The position numbers and the translations under genes were made by a program. This document shows, one piece after another, positions 17,183 to 29,266 of a DNA stretch of 64,000 nucleotides. The DNA is from Oxalobacteraceae sp. CFBP 13730 (GTDB taxonomy: Bacteria; Pseudomonadota; Gammaproteobacteria; Burkholderiales; Burkholderiaceae_D). The notes beneath the pieces were generated by a model that saw only the letters and a list, made by a program, of their open reading frames with translations, ran no database searches and was not told the origin of the DNA. How positions within the stretch are numbered: position 1 is the first letter of the stretch; each line of letters starts with the position of its first letter. The DNA lies in assembly GCA_014841835.1 (NCBI GenBank), contig JACYUQ010000004.1, forward strand, positions 1 through 64,000, written 5' to 3'.

Positions 17183-17398
17183 TCAACGCGTGAACTCGGC
17201 CTCTTCGTCGAAGGCATCGGCGCAGGGCTTGCCGCAGAACCGCCGCACGCTGTCGAGCGGCTTTTCGCAATACCAGCACGAGCCCTTGGCGGGCAGGTTG
17301 GCGCGGGTGGGCGCGGCGCTCACGGCGGCGGCTACCGAGACGGGTGGCGCCTGCAACGGCCGACCACTGTTCGGAAAACTCTCATAAGTCGTTTCCAA
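17183..17398 (-). CDS. Small zinc-finger protein
   Basis: A 71-residue protein ending in a four-cysteine zinc motif: CWYCEKPLDSVRRFCGKPC, C-x2-C ... C-x3-C. The N-terminal half is Pro/Ala-rich and probably disordered. Short zinc-ribbon proteins with this pattern are conserved in Burkholderiales, usually as hypothetical proteins. It converges on the HPt gene, with 2 bases between the stops. Confidence 0.65.
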   Translation of the reverse strand: METTYESFPNSGRPLQAPPVSVAAAVSAAPTRANLPAKGSCWYCEKPLDSVRRFCGKPCADAFDEEAEFTR

Positions 17399-17609
17399 GA
17401 TCCACCCCCTGATACGGCAACCTGAAGTCAGAGAAAGATTACTTCAGTGGAACTCCATGCCCATGAGAAAGCGCAAGCGGGAGCCCAACTGGCGAACCCA
17501 TCACTGGGTTCTTTGCGTATCAGTGTGCTCCCAATGCAATGCGGGTGCAATCCCTGATCTGCCGTCCTGATGCAATTTGACGCAACTGCAACATGCGGAT
17601 CGGATGGCG

Positions 17610-18191
17610 TTACTTCGCCGGTTCGAGCGTGACCAACAGGCCCGTGCGGGTGGTCTGGATGCGCGTCGGGACGAACTGCACGCCGGCGTAGCGCAAGTCC
17701 TTCTGGTCGAACGCATACACCGGCATGTCGCGCGCGACGGTGTCGATCAGCGTGTTGGCCACGCGCGCCAACTGGCGCTCGGCGTCGGGATTGCCAAGCT
17801 GCAGGCGATCGACACGCGGCTCGGCCATCATGACGGCGGCGCGCCCCGGATCGATGTACAGGCGGCCCGAGAACGCAACGTTGCCAGCCCAGGCACGTGC
17901 AAACGGCGGCGCGACCGATGCATCGACGGCAAGCGCGACCCGGTCCTGGTCAGGCACCAGCGACAATTGCGGCCGCGTGAGCTGGACGTCGAAGATCTCG
18001 AGCAAACGCTCGTTGATTGGGAAGCGCTTGTCGAGGCTGGATTGCAGCTTGTGCAGCGGCAGCTCGACCTGACGCGGGCCGAGGACGCTGGCGCAGGATG
18101 ACAGCAGAGTGGCGCCGACCAGCATGGCGGCGAGCCGAAACAGCGTGCGGCGCGCAGGATGGGGAGCAAGGGTCGTGATTCGCGTGTTCAT
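17610..18191 (-). CDS. DUF1439 (YceB-like) lipoprotein
   Basis: A 193-residue lipoprotein resembling E. coli YceB. The signal peptide has a lipobox (LLSSC). The mature part has the DUF1439 look: an N-terminal LQSSLDKRFPINE segment, then beta strands with PQLSLVPDQDRVALAVD and FSGRLYIDP, and a closing VQFVPTRIQTTRTGLLVTL strand. The fold belongs to the lipid-binding SMP/BPI-like group in known structures; the role is unknown. The start was placed at ATG 18191 because it directly precedes the signal peptide. Confidence 0.78.
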   Translation of the reverse strand: MNTRITTLAPHPARRTLFRLAAMLVGATLLSSCASVLGPRQVELPLHKLQSSLDKRFPINERLLEIFDVQLTRPQLSLVPDQDRVALAVDASVAPPFARAWAGNVAFSGRLYIDPGRAAVMMAEPRVDRLQLGNPDAERQLARVANTLIDTVARDMPVYAFDQKDLRYAGVQFVPTRIQTTRTGLLVTLEPAK

Positions 18192-18397
18192 AACAGCAAG
18201 CCTAGCATGCCCGGCGGTGTTGGCGCGCGACGCATCGCGACAACGGCGGTGAGCGATGCGCAAATGCGACCCGTTGCGCTTTGGACAGCTACCGCTATTC
18301 GCACAGGCATTTCATACAGTTGATGCGCTGGCGACGCGCAAGACCGTCCCAAGTTTTGGACGACACAATACCCACTCACAATTCATCGGAGGTGGGT

Positions 18398-18781
18398 ATG
18401 GCGAATCGTATGAGGTGTGCAGTTCTATGCGCTGTCCTGACGCTGATATGCGGCGCGGCGGCGCAGCCGCTTGGAGCATTCACATGGCACCTGTCGGGCG
18501 ATAGGTTCGTGGCAAAGGTGGCCGGACAGCCAGGCGTGGATAAATGGAGCCAGCAGCCCGATGCGGCGTTCCAGCAGCGGTATGCAGAGGGCTATCAAGC
18601 CGGGGTTGTCGATGCAACGCAGGGGCGGCTGTGGTGCGCGCCGCCCGGCATGAAGCCGCTGGAAATCGATGATCGTATATGGGACGAGCTGCGCGGGCGC
18701 GCTGGCTCGATGCCGGGCAATGCAGCCGCCGAGCTGATAGCGCTGTATGTGACTCGCTTCCCTTGCGCCGACGGGAGATGA
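18398..18781 (+). CDS. T6SS amidase immunity protein, Rap1a/Tai family
   Basis: A 127-residue periplasmic protein: signal peptide (1 to about 22, ending GAAAQ), then a Rap1a/Tai-type domain with QRYAEGYQAGVVDATQGRLWC and a C-terminal LIALYVTRFPC. The two Cys probably form the disulphide typical of the family. It should protect the cell from the amidase effector encoded next to it by binding it in the periplasm. The ATG at 18398 has a strong GGAGG ribosome site; a longer upstream in-frame reading is not needed. The effector starts 2 bases after this stop, which supports the pairing. Confidence 0.75.
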   Translation: MANRMRCAVLCAVLTLICGAAAQPLGAFTWHLSGDRFVAKVAGQPGVDKWSQQPDAAFQQRYAEGYQAGVVDATQGRLWCAPPGMKPLEIDDRIWDELRGRAGSMPGNAAAELIALYVTRFPCADGR

Positions 18782-18782
18782 C

Positions 18783-19259
18783 ATGCGAGTCCCATTTGGC
18801 GTACTGATGAAAAACTACCCGAGTAACCGCGTCGTCAGCCGCGATACCTTGTTCCAGCAGATCGGATGGGATGATCTGATAAAAAATTCCGACTACGGCA
18901 ATACCTGCGCGATCCGCGTCAGTTTGGCGCTGATCCGGTCGGGCATTACCATCCCCGGTGGTCGCATTCCCATCAGGACTGGGGCACTCAAGGGCAAGAT
19001 GATCGAGCCGGGACAGGCAAAGCTGTCGATGATCCTGTCACGCCCCACCATGCTGGGCAAGCCCGAGAAGTTGAGCGGCAGCGGGATGATCGAAGATGTC
19101 GGCCACCGTAGCGGCATCGTGTCGTTCTTCCGGTTGAGCCCTGGCATCTACGAGGGTGGCCATATCGACATCGTCGCGCCTCAGCTCGGCGGGATGCAGG
19201 TGTGCGGGTCGGCGTGTTACTGGACTAGCAAAGAGGTGTGGTTTTGGCCGCTGCGGTGA
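18783..19259 (+). CDS. Type VI secretion amidase effector, Tae4 family
   Basis: A 158-residue NlpC/P60-type peptidoglycan amidase. The catalytic Cys is in NTCAIRVSLAL and the His in EGGHIDIV, both set as in Tae4/Ssp1. PFGVLMKNYPSN at the start is the family opening. Tae4 cuts the stem peptide of competitors' cell walls after T6SS delivery. It follows its immunity gene directly, the reverse of the more common effector-first order. No T6SS structural, Hcp or VgrG gene is in the window, so delivery must use a machine encoded elsewhere. Confidence 0.82.
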   Translation: MRVPFGVLMKNYPSNRVVSRDTLFQQIGWDDLIKNSDYGNTCAIRVSLALIRSGITIPGGRIPIRTGALKGKMIEPGQAKLSMILSRPTMLGKPEKLSGSGMIEDVGHRSGIVSFFRLSPGIYEGGHIDIVAPQLGGMQVCGSACYWTSKEVWFWPLR

Positions 19260-19282
19260 TCAAATCAACCATTGGCGACTAT

Positions 19283-20662
19283 CTATTTTCCGATACAGAA
19301 TCGCCCGAAAATCACCCCCAGCAAATCATCCGGCGTGAACTGCCCGGTGATGCTGGAAAGCTGATCCTGCGCCAGCCGCAGCTCTTCGGCAAACAGGTCC
19401 AGCGACTGGTCATCCTGCATGGCATGCTGGCGCGCCAGTTCCAGATGGTCGCTCGCCGCGCGCAGCGCAATCAGGTGCCGCTCGCGCGCCAAAAACAGCG
19501 ATTCGCCCGTCTGCTGCCAGCCGGCGATTCGCAGCAGTTCGGCGCGCAGCAGGTCGATGCCGAGCTTTTCATGCGCCGACAGATACAGGTGCACGGCGTC
19601 TGTGCTTTCATCTTTTGATGGCTTGTGGCCCGACAGGTCGATCTTGTTCCAGATGCGCACCACCGGCACGTTGGCCGGGAAGGCCGCGACGATGGCTTCA
19701 TCGGCCGCGCTCGGGCCCAGGTTCGCGTCCAGCAGGTGCAGGATCACGTCGGCCTTGCCCACTTCGCCCCAGGTGCGCTCGATGCCGATGCGCTCGACCA
19801 CGTCGATCTCGTCGCTGATCGCGCGGATGCCGGCGGTGTCGATGATGTTCAGCGGGATGCCCTCGATCTGGATCGTCTCGCTGACCTTGTCGCGCGTGGT
19901 GCCGGCAATCGGCGTGACGATCGCGACATCGGCCCCGGCCAGTGCATTCAGGAGCGAGGACTTGCCCACGTTCGGCTGTCCGACCAGCACGACATTCAAC
20001 CCTTCGCGCAGCAGCGCGCCTTGCGCCGCCTGGCGGAACACGTGCTCCAGCGCCGTGATGATCCCGGCGAGCTGGCCGCGCGCGTTCGATTTTTCGAGGA
20101 AGTCGATTTCTTCTTCAGGGAAGTCGAGCGTGGCCTCGACCAGCATGCGCAGATTGGTCGTCTGGTCCACCAGCGTGTGCACGACTTGCGAAAACGCACC
20201 CGACAACGATTGCGACGCCGACTTGGCGGCAGCTTCGGTGGACGCATCGATCAGGTCGGCCACCGCCTCGGCCTGGGCCAGGTCGAGCTTGTCGTTGAGG
20301 AACGCGCGGCGCGTGAATTCGCCCGGTTCGGCCAGGCGCAGGTCCATGCTGCTACCCGCTTCGAGCATGCGCCCCAGCAGCATCTGCAGCACGATCGGGC
20401 CACCGTGGCCCTGCAGTTCCAGCACGTCTTCGCCGGTGTACGAATGCGGACCCGGGAAGTACAGGGCCAGGCCTTCGTCGATGATGTCGCCGTTGACGGC
20501 CTTGAACGGGATGTAGGTTGCATGGCGCGGCGCGAGTTTTACACCGGGGAACAGCGCGGCGATCAGCGCGCCCAGTTCCTTGCCGGAGGCGCGCACGACG
20601 CCGATGCCGCCGCGGCCAGGGGCGGTGGCGATGGCGGCGATGGGTGAGGTATCGAGTTTCAT
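19283..20662 (-). CDS. mnmE: tRNA uridine-5-carboxymethylaminomethyl(34) synthesis GTPase MnmE
   Basis: A 459-residue GTPase that, with MnmG, modifies the wobble uridine of some tRNAs. The order is an N-terminal folate-binding domain ([20 protein letters not shown]), a helical domain and an inserted Ras-like G domain with [15 protein letters not shown] and NKID. The conserved C-terminal end is FGRFCIGK. The start at 20662 gives the normal family N-terminus MKLDTSP. Position next to yidC is standard for the origin region. Confidence 0.96.
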   Translation of the reverse strand: MKLDTSPIAAIATAPGRGGIGVVRASGKELGALIAALFPGVKLAPRHATYIPFKAVNGDIIDEGLALYFPGPHSYTGEDVLELQGHGGPIVLQMLLGRMLEAGSSMDLRLAEPGEFTRRAFLNDKLDLAQAEAVADLIDASTEAAAKSASQSLSGAFSQVVHTLVDQTTNLRMLVEATLDFPEEEIDFLEKSNARGQLAGIITALEHVFRQAAQGALLREGLNVVLVGQPNVGKSSLLNALAGADVAIVTPIAGTTRDKVSETIQIEGIPLNIIDTAGIRAISDEIDVVERIGIERTWGEVGKADVILHLLDANLGPSAADEAIVAAFPANVPVVRIWNKIDLSGHKPSKDESTDAVHLYLSAHEKLGIDLLRAELLRIAGWQQTGESLFLARERHLIALRAASDHLELARQHAMQDDQSLDLFAEELRLAQDQLSSITGQFTPDDLLGVIFGRFCIGK

Positions 20663-20710
20663 GGGGCGATTGTAAGGGATGCGCGCGGCCGGGCCTATTG
20701 GCGGACCGCG

Positions 20711-20750
20711 AAAAACAAAAAAGCCCGCGCACAAGGCGCGGGCTTTTCTC
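20711..20750 (-). terminator. Rho-independent terminator between yidC and mnmE
   Basis: A 9-base stem (20722-20730 with 20736-20744) of the AGCCCGCGC type followed on the minus strand by a T-rich run. It ends the rpmH-rnpA-yidD-yidC operon, so mnmE needs its own promoter. Confidence 0.85.
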
Positions 20751-20764
20751 GACGACGCGGCAGC

Positions 20765-22444
20765 TTACTTCGCTGCGGCCGTCTCGAACTTGCGCGTGAT
20801 GACCCACTGCTGCGCGATCGACAGGATGTTGTTGACCACCCAGTACAGCACGAGGCCGGACGGGAAGAAGAAGAACACCACCGAGAACGCGATCGGCATG
20901 AACAGCATCATCTTGGCCTGCACCGGATCGGTCGGCTGCGGATTGAGCTTGGTCGTGATGAACATCGACACCGCGTAGATGACCGGCAGGATGTAGAACG
21001 GGTCAGGCTGCGTCAGATCCTGGATCCAGCCGATCCATGGCGCGCCGCGCATCTCGACCGAGGCTTGCAGCACCCAGTACAGGGCGAAGAACACCGGCAT
21101 CTGCACCAGGATCGGCAGGCAGCCGCCCAGCGGATTGATCTTCTCGGTCTTGTACAGCTCCATCGTCGCTTGCTGCATCTTGACCGGATCGCTCTTGAAG
21201 CGTTCGCGGATTGCCTGCATTTTTGGCGTGACCACACGCATCTTGGCCATGCTGCGATAACCTGCCGCCGACAGCGGGAAGAACGCCAGCTTGATCAGGA
21301 TGGTCAGCGCGACGATGGTCCAGCCCCAGTTGCCCAGCATCGCGTGCAGTTGCGTCATGACCCAGAAGATCGGCTTGGCGATCACGGTCAGCATGCCATA
21401 GTCCTTCACCAGCTCGAGGCCCGGGGTGATGGTTTCCAGCGTGCGCTCGTCCTGCGGACCCGAATACAGGCGCGAGTCAACCGACACGGTCGCGCCAGGC
21501 GCCACGGTGCCCATCGACTGCACGGTACCGATCGCATACAGGTTGGTGGCGATCTTCTTGGTGAAGATGTCACGCGGTGTGCGGTCGGCCGGGATGAAGG
21601 CCGAGACAAAGAAGTGCTGCGAGATCGCGACCCAGCCGTTGTCGGCCTTCAGCGCGTGATCCGCACTGCCCTTTTCGATCTTCTCGAAGGTCAGCTTCTG
21701 GTACTTGTCCGCGTTGGTGTACAGCGTCGGACCGGTGTAGCTTGGCATGAACCACGAATCGGTGGCCGGCTTGGTGCCGTCATGCTGCAGCTGCAGGTAC
21801 AGCGATGGCTGGACCGGCGCGGTGCCGATATTGGTCACGTCGTGACGCACGCCGATCAAGTAGTCGCCCTTGCGGAACGTCAGCGTCTTGGTCAGGCGCA
21901 CCCCGCCCTGCTCCGCATCCATCACGACCTGCACCTGGCCATTCGCGCCCAGCGTACGCACGCCAGGACGCACGGTGAACGGCGTGGTGTGGTTCGGCAG
22001 CACGCCAGCGGCGGTGGTGCCGATCAGGCCAGTCTGGCCCAGGTACACGTTCGGACCGTTCACGCTGAACAGGACCTGGTTCTTGGTCTTGTCGAAGTGA
22101 TCGCGGTACTGGAGCATCTCGAGGCGCTTGATCACGCCGCCAACCGGGTCGATGTCGACCTTGACGACGTCGGTGGTGACGGTGACGACCGGGCTTGCCA
22201 CGGCGGCCACTGGCGCGCCGCCAGGAACAGCAGGCGCACCTGGCGTGGCCGGCACACCGGGCACGGCATTGCTGCCCGCTTGCGGTGCAGCCGGCACATC
22301 GGATGTCTTTTGCTGGGCAACCTGGGCCGGACGCGCCGGCGAGAACATCGACTGTTTGCCGTTAGCCACCATCCAATTGTTCCAGAGAACAATCAGGGAA
22401 ATGGCGAACACGATCCACAGGACAGTACGTTTATTGAATTCCAT
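20765..22444 (-). CDS. yidC: Membrane protein insertase YidC
   Basis: A 559-residue inner-membrane insertase. After an N-terminal helix (KRTVLWIVFAISLIVLW) comes a Pro/Ala-rich linker, the periplasmic domain (about 75-340) and the conserved membrane core containing LTILIKLAFFPLSAAGYRSM, GGCLPILVQMPVFFALYWVL and the C-terminal LYWVVNNILSIAQQWVITRK. The ATG at 22444 gives the family start MEFNKR; reading frame further upstream overlaps yidD. It is the last gene of the rpmH-rnpA-yidD-yidC unit. Confidence 0.96.
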   Translation of the reverse strand: MEFNKRTVLWIVFAISLIVLWNNWMVANGKQSMFSPARPAQVAQQKTSDVPAAPQAGSNAVPGVPATPGAPAVPGGAPVAAVASPVVTVTTDVVKVDIDPVGGVIKRLEMLQYRDHFDKTKNQVLFSVNGPNVYLGQTGLIGTTAAGVLPNHTTPFTVRPGVRTLGANGQVQVVMDAEQGGVRLTKTLTFRKGDYLIGVRHDVTNIGTAPVQPSLYLQLQHDGTKPATDSWFMPSYTGPTLYTNADKYQKLTFEKIEKGSADHALKADNGWVAISQHFFVSAFIPADRTPRDIFTKKIATNLYAIGTVQSMGTVAPGATVSVDSRLYSGPQDERTLETITPGLELVKDYGMLTVIAKPIFWVMTQLHAMLGNWGWTIVALTILIKLAFFPLSAAGYRSMAKMRVVTPKMQAIRERFKSDPVKMQQATMELYKTEKINPLGGCLPILVQMPVFFALYWVLQASVEMRGAPWIGWIQDLTQPDPFYILPVIYAVSMFITTKLNPQPTDPVQAKMMLFMPIAFSVVFFFFPSGLVLYWVVNNILSIAQQWVITRKFETAAAK

Positions 22445-22452
22445 TGGAGTCT

Positions 22453-22725
22453 TCAGGAGTGGTTGCAACCGCAAGCGGCTGAATGGGATTCCTTGGCGCC
22501 GTGAGGCGGCACCGGGTCGAGGCCGCCGGCGTGCCACGGATGGCAGCGGCCCACGCGGCGCGCGGCCAGCCATGAGCCGCGTGCCGCGCCGTGGACGCGC
22601 AACGCTTCGATCGCATAATTGGAACAACTGGGATAGAAACGGCAGCGCGGCCCGAGCATTGGCGAGATCAGCAGTTGATAACCGCGCAGGATCCCGACAA
22701 ACAGCGAGACGAGCAGCGCTTTCAT
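22453..22725 (-). CDS. yidD: Membrane protein insertion efficiency factor YidD
   Basis: A 90-residue peripheral membrane protein. The family block is [32 protein letters not shown], with three conserved Cys and a C-terminal Cys/His-rich tail. The start ATG at 22725 overlaps the rnpA stop by 4 bases, showing translational coupling. Sits between rnpA and yidC as in most proteobacteria. Confidence 0.93.
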   Translation of the reverse strand: MKALLVSLFVGILRGYQLLISPMLGPRCRFYPSCSNYAIEALRVHGAARGSWLAARRVGRCHPWHAGGLDPVPPHGAKESHSAACGCNHS

Positions 22726-23117
22726 GCCGCATCCACCGGCGCCGGGCGCCGCTGCTGCGACGCGAACAGGCGCGTCAGTTCCACCTTCAAAGCGGCCTTC
22801 AGGGCCCGGTTCGTGGCCGGGCCATCCTTGCCGTTGACCGGCCGCGACAAGCGGACGATGCAATCGACAGGCGGCAGGCCGGTGGTGCGGAACAGTTCGC
22901 GCGTGATGCGCTTGATCGTGTTGCGCGTGACCGCGCGCGGCGCAAAGCGCTTGGCCGCAACGACGCCCAGCCGCGCATGCGGCAGTGCGTTCGGTCGCGT
23001 ATAGAGCACGAAATGCGCCGTTTTTTGCGCCGGCCGCAAACGAAAAACGGATGAAAATTCATCCGTTTTAACGATGCGCCGAACGCGCGCGAAGTCGTGC
23101 GAACCTTCGCCTGTCAT
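22722..23117 (-). CDS. rnpA: Ribonuclease P protein component
   Basis: A 131-residue protein subunit of RNase P, which matures tRNA 5' ends with the RNA subunit. The RNR signature is clear in [24 protein letters not shown]. The ATG at 23117 was chosen over a TTG at 23129. Upstream lies rpmH; downstream yidD overlaps by 4 bases. Confidence 0.94.
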   Translation of the reverse strand: MTGEGSHDFARVRRIVKTDEFSSVFRLRPAQKTAHFVLYTRPNALPHARLGVVAAKRFAPRAVTRNTIKRITRELFRTTGLPPVDCIVRLSRPVNGKDGPATNRALKAALKVELTRLFASQQRRPAPVDAA

Positions 23118-23144
23118 CACTGACCGCAACGTGCGGTGTGTGAC

Positions 23145-23279
23145 TTAGACAGCCAGACGCTTGCGGCCTTTGGCGCGGCGAGCGTTCAGGACTTGACGGC
23201 CACCACGGGTAGCCATACGTGCGCGGAAGCCGTGCGTGCGCTTGCGACGGACGACGGAAGGTTGGTAAGTACGTTTCAT
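23145..23279 (-). CDS. rpmH: Large ribosomal subunit protein bL34
   Basis: The complete 44-residue ribosomal protein, starting [18 protein letters not shown] and ending GRKRLAV. It is the first gene of the minus-strand origin operon and is read from a near-consensus promoter about 180 bases upstream. Confidence 0.97.
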   Translation of the reverse strand: MKRTYQPSVVRRKRTHGFRARMATRGGRQVLNARRAKGRKRLAV

Positions 23280-23452
23280 GGTGGTCTCGCTTAAAGCAAA
23301 ATAAGATGCAAAATCGGGTCTGACTTGGGTCAGATTCGGCGCCGATGACAATTTCGCAGATTAAGCTCGCGTCATGCCACAGGTCTCTCTTCGCCCGACT
23401 ACCAGCCGCTGAAATTATCAGCCTGACACGGTGCACGGACGGGGAACCCTGA

Positions 23453-23482
23453 ATTAGACTCTAATTCGCGCCTCAGTGTCAA
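23453..23482 (-). promoter_or_regulatory. Promoter of the rpmH-rnpA-yidD-yidC operon
   Basis: On the minus strand a perfect TTGACA (23477-23482) and TCTAAT (23453-23458) are 18 bases apart. It reads toward rpmH with a leader of about 170 bases. Confidence 0.7.
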
Positions 23483-23578
23483 GGTGGATGTTGTTTCGCA
23501 AGCCGCCTTTATCCCCCTTCCCTGACCCGTTACCGGGCACCCCGACAGGCCGTTTCGGTGGAAAATATGTGCGTCGCC

Positions 23579-23609
23579 TGTGGATAACTTTGTCCGGTGC
23601 GGGTAAAAT
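23579..23609 (+). promoter_or_regulatory. DnaA box overlapping a candidate dnaA promoter
   Basis: TGTGGATAA at 23579-23587 is a perfect DnaA box (reverse of TTATCCACA). A TAAAAT -10 (23604-23609) lies 17 bases after TGGATA, so the box would overlap the -35 region. DnaA bound here should repress its own gene, as known in other bacteria. Confidence 0.55.
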
Positions 23610-23637
23610 AGCGTGTTACGTATCAACAAGCGAAGTA

Positions 23638-25065
23638 ATGGAAAATTTTTGGCAGACCTGTTCCGCGCAGCTAGAGCTCGAGCTCACGCCACAGCAATAT
23701 AGCGCGTGGATCAAACCGCTGGTCGCCCTCGACTACGAAGACGGCAAGCTGCGCGTGGCCGCACCGAATCGCTTCAAGCTCGACTGGGTCAAGACACAGT
23801 TTGCCACCCGCATCACGGAGTTGGCAGCCCAGTACTGGGAAGCGCCGGTCGAGGTGCAGTTCGTGCTCGACCCCAAAACGCACCCATCGCGCAACACGGT
23901 CAGCGCCGGCGCGTCCGGTTCGACCGCAACCGTCGACTTCAACGCCCCGCGCCCGGCGCCCGGCGCTGAACACCCGAGCCCGAACAGCGGCAACGGCCCG
24001 AGCCACAACCAGAACCTGAACATCGCCAACTCGCCGAAACGCGAGCAAAGCCGCATCAACACCGAGCTGACCTTCGACAGCTTCGTGACCGGTAAGGCCA
24101 ACCAGCTGGCGCGCGCCGCCGCGATCCAGGTAGCGAACAACCCGGGCGTGTCGTACAACCCGCTGTTCTTCTACGGTGGCGTCGGCCTGGGTAAGACCCA
24201 CCTGATCCATGCGATCGGCAACCAGGTCATGGCCGACCAGCCGAACGCGCGCATCCGCTACATCCACGCCGAGCAGTACGTGCGCGACGTCGTCACCGCC
24301 TATCAACGCAAAGGCTTCGACGACTTCAAGCATTACTATCACTCGCTCGACATGCTCCTGATCGATGATATTCAGTTCTTCGGCGGCAAAAGCCGCACGC
24401 AGGAAGAATTTTTCTATGCGTTCGAGGCCCTGATCGCCGCGAAGAAACAGATCATCATCACGTCGGATACCTATCCGAAAGAGATCACGGGCATGGACGA
24501 TCGCCTGATCTCGCGTTTCGATTCCGGCCTGACGGTGGCAATCGAACCGCCGGAGCTGGAAATGCGCGTGGCGATTCTGCTGAAAAAAGCGCAATCCGAA
24601 GACGTGACGCTGTCGGACGACGTCGCCTTCTTCGTGGCCAAGCACCTGCGCTCGAACGTGCGCGAACTCGAAGGTGCACTGCGCAAGATCCTGGCGTACT
24701 CCCGTTTCCACGGCAAAGACATCACGATCGATGTCGTGAAAGAAGCACTGAAAGATCTGCTGTCGGTGCAGAACCGCCAGATCTCGGTGGAAAACATCCA
24801 GAAGACGGTGGCTGACTTCTTCAACATCAAGGTTGCGGACATGTACTCGAAGCGCCGGCCGGCCAATATCGCCCGCCCGCGCCAGATCGCCATGTACCTG
24901 GCCAAAGAACTTACGCAAAAGAGCTTGCCGGAAATCGGCGAACTGTTCGGCGGCCGCGACCACACGACCGTGTTGCACGCGGTGCGCAAGATCGCGGGCG
25001 ACCGCCAGAAGAATCCCGAATGCAACCACGAGCTGCACGTGCTGGAACAGACCCTGAAAGGGTAA
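23638..25065 (+). CDS. dnaA: Chromosomal replication initiator DnaA
   Basis: A 475-residue AAA+ initiator that binds DnaA boxes and opens the origin. It has domain I ([20 protein letters not shown]), a low-complexity linker (about 85-140), the AAA+ domain with Walker [10 protein letters not shown] and Walker B LLIDDIQF, and the DNA-binding domain IV signature [15 protein letters not shown]. The ATG at 23638 gives the normal start; longer in-frame sequence upstream runs through the promoter. Confidence 0.97.
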   Translation: MENFWQTCSAQLELELTPQQYSAWIKPLVALDYEDGKLRVAAPNRFKLDWVKTQFATRITELAAQYWEAPVEVQFVLDPKTHPSRNTVSAGASGSTATVDFNAPRPAPGAEHPSPNSGNGPSHNQNLNIANSPKREQSRINTELTFDSFVTGKANQLARAAAIQVANNPGVSYNPLFFYGGVGLGKTHLIHAIGNQVMADQPNARIRYIHAEQYVRDVVTAYQRKGFDDFKHYYHSLDMLLIDDIQFFGGKSRTQEEFFYAFEALIAAKKQIIITSDTYPKEITGMDDRLISRFDSGLTVAIEPPELEMRVAILLKKAQSEDVTLSDDVAFFVAKHLRSNVRELEGALRKILAYSRFHGKDITIDVVKEALKDLLSVQNRQISVENIQKTVADFFNIKVADMYSKRRPANIARPRQIAMYLAKELTQKSLPEIGELFGGRDHTTVLHAVRKIAGDRQKNPECNHELHVLEQTLKG

Positions 25066-25161
25066 TCCGGCAGCAGCCGGGCAGACGCCTTGTGTTTGCC
25101 GCAGGCAATGGCACAATATCGTTTTAGTAATAATTAACCAATCAAACGTACTGAGGATAAA

Positions 25162-26268
25162 ATGCAACTGGTCAAATCCACCCGAGATACGCTTCTCCGG
25201 CCACTGCAGATCGTGAGTGGTATTGTCGAGCGTCGGCACACTATGCCGATTCTGGCCAATATCCTCATTCGCAAAGATGGCCAGAACGTGTCGTTCCTGT
25301 CGACCGACACCGAAGTACAGATCACCACGCACGCCAATATCGGCGCTGGCGATGAAGTCGCCGGCACGACGGTCGCGGCGCGTAAGCTCCTTGACATCCT
25401 GCGCGCGCTACCGGAATCGGGCGACGTCACGATGACGCTGCAAAACAAGCGCCTGGCCGTACAAAGCGGCAAGTCGCGCTTCGCGCTGCAGACGCTTGCG
25501 GCCGAAGAGTTCCCGACCGTGTCAATCGCCGACACCTACAACGCATCGGTCACGCTGCCGCAAAAGACGCTCAAGCACCTGTTCAACATGGTGTACTTCT
25601 CGATGGCGCAGCAAGACATCCGCTACTACCTGAACGGCCTGCTCCTGGTGCTCGACGGCAGCAACATCATTGCCGTGGCGACCGACGGTCACCGCTTGGC
25701 TTTCTGCTCAGTGGAAACCGAACAGCAGTTCGAACGCCAGGAAGTGATCATCCCGCGCAAGACCATCATCGAACTGCAGCGCCTGCTGGAAGAAAGTGAT
25801 GAAACGGTCCGCCTGGACATCGCCGCGTCGCAAGTCAAACTGACCTTCGCCGACATCGAGCTGGTCTCGAAACTGGTTGAGGGCAAGTTCCCTGACTACA
25901 CGCGCGTGATCCCGAAGGGTTACAAGAACGACTTCACGATCAGCCGCGATGAACTGCTGCGCTCGCTGCAGCGCGCCGCGATCATGACCAGCGACAAGTT
26001 CAAGGGCGTGCGCTGCATCATCGAGCCGGGCGTCATGAAGATCAGCTCGACCAATGCCGACCAGGAAGAAGCGGTCGAAGAACTCGAGATCGACTACGGT
26101 GGCGATTCGATCGACATCGGCTTCAACGTGACTTACCTGCTCGACGTGCTCAACAACCTGAAGTGCGACCAGGTCAACATCGCCCTGGGCGACTCGAACT
26201 CGTCGGCGCTGATCTCGATTCCCGAGGTCGGCGACTTCAAGTATGTCGTCATGCCGATGCGTATTTAA
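25162..26268 (+). CDS. dnaN: DNA polymerase III beta sliding clamp
   Basis: A 368-residue sliding clamp with three repeated domains. The start MQLVKSTRDTLLRPLQIVSGIVERRHTMPIL and the end KYVVMPMRI are typical. It lies 96 bases after dnaA and is followed by a REP-like intergenic element before gyrB. Confidence 0.97.
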   Translation: MQLVKSTRDTLLRPLQIVSGIVERRHTMPILANILIRKDGQNVSFLSTDTEVQITTHANIGAGDEVAGTTVAARKLLDILRALPESGDVTMTLQNKRLAVQSGKSRFALQTLAAEEFPTVSIADTYNASVTLPQKTLKHLFNMVYFSMAQQDIRYYLNGLLLVLDGSNIIAVATDGHRLAFCSVETEQQFERQEVIIPRKTIIELQRLLEESDETVRLDIAASQVKLTFADIELVSKLVEGKFPDYTRVIPKGYKNDFTISRDELLRSLQRAAIMTSDKFKGVRCIIEPGVMKISSTNADQEEAVEELEIDYGGDSIDIGFNVTYLLDVLNNLKCDQVNIALGDSNSSALISIPEVGDFKYVVMPMRI

Positions 26269-26314
26269 GAAGGCTGGCTGACCGGCGACCTAGCGTCACA
26301 AGTTAGCCCAACCC

Positions 26315-26393
26315 CGTCGTTCCCGCGCCGGCGGGAACCCAAGTTCGCTGGCGTTCACGCACACTTGGATTCCCGCCTGCGCGGGAATGACGG
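26315..26393. repeat. REP-like inverted pair between dnaN and gyrB
   Basis: Two related palindromic units in opposite orientation: 26315-26344 (CGTCGTTCCCGC-type) and 26363-26393 (its inverse with core TTCCCGCCTGCGCGGGAA). The same core appears at 49784-49813 and 51949-52038. The pair may act as a transcription attenuator or be a dispersed extragenic palindrome; no coding sequence is present. Confidence 0.7.
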
Positions 26394-26460
26394 TTCCGGG
26401 GTCGCAGGCCAGAAATTGCAGCCTGCGCCGTCCCGGATCCACCCGTTTTATAGAAAGTAG

Positions 26461-28968
<2,508 letters not shown>

Positions 28969-29134
28969 TGCTGCAGAACGACCCAATGTATGAAACCTGC
29001 GTCAAGTAAGCAAAAAAAGTTAACTGGCGAAGTTAGCTAAAATTCAACAATTTGCGGCCTTCGGCAAAGGATTTAAAAATATTGTCTGTACGGGTCAATC
29101 CTACATTGTCCGTTGATACTGGCAAAAAAAATGA

Positions 29135-29167
29135 AAAGCTAACCCAATTAGGTTAGCTTTTTTTTTT
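29135..29167 (+). terminator. Rho-independent terminator of gyrB
   Basis: A perfect 10-base stem AAAGCTAACC / GGTTAGCTTT with a 6-base loop, followed by seven more T. It separates the replication genes from the island. Confidence 0.9.
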
Positions 29168-29240
29168 GCAGGCATTCACCATCATTCTTTTTTGCTCACT
29201 CGGTTAAGCCGGCGAAGCAACAGAAAGCGATACCAATATC

Positions 29241-29266
29241 CAAAAATTTCTCAGCTGAAATTTTTG
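29241..29266. repeat. Perfect hairpin ahead of the defence operon
   Basis: The 10-base arms CAAAAATTTC (29241-29250) and GAAATTTTTG (29257-29266) flank a 6-base loop. There is no T-run after it on the plus strand, so it is either an operator, a site of RNA structure or a leftover of insertion. Confidence 0.6.

Larger units (their letters stand above)
23280..23637. other. rpmH-dnaA intergenic region, candidate origin or part of it
   Basis: These 358 bases between divergent rpmH and dnaA hold the two promoters, one perfect DnaA box (23579-23587) and a near match TTATCCCCC at about 23506. No cluster of DnaA boxes and no long AT-rich unwinding element is obvious, so either this is a minimal origin or oriC extends elsewhere near dnaA-dnaN. 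No gene is seen here. Confidence 0.5.

Noticed and set aside
17399-17609. Possible small RNA between the zinc-finger and DUF1439 genes
   Set aside because: No promoter-terminator pair is visible; only a weak imperfect repeat, so nothing is claimed.
26315-26393. CRISPR-like repeats at the dnaN-gyrB gap
   Set aside because: Only two units in inverted orientation with the same core elsewhere in intergenic DNA; no direct-repeat spacing and no cas genes.
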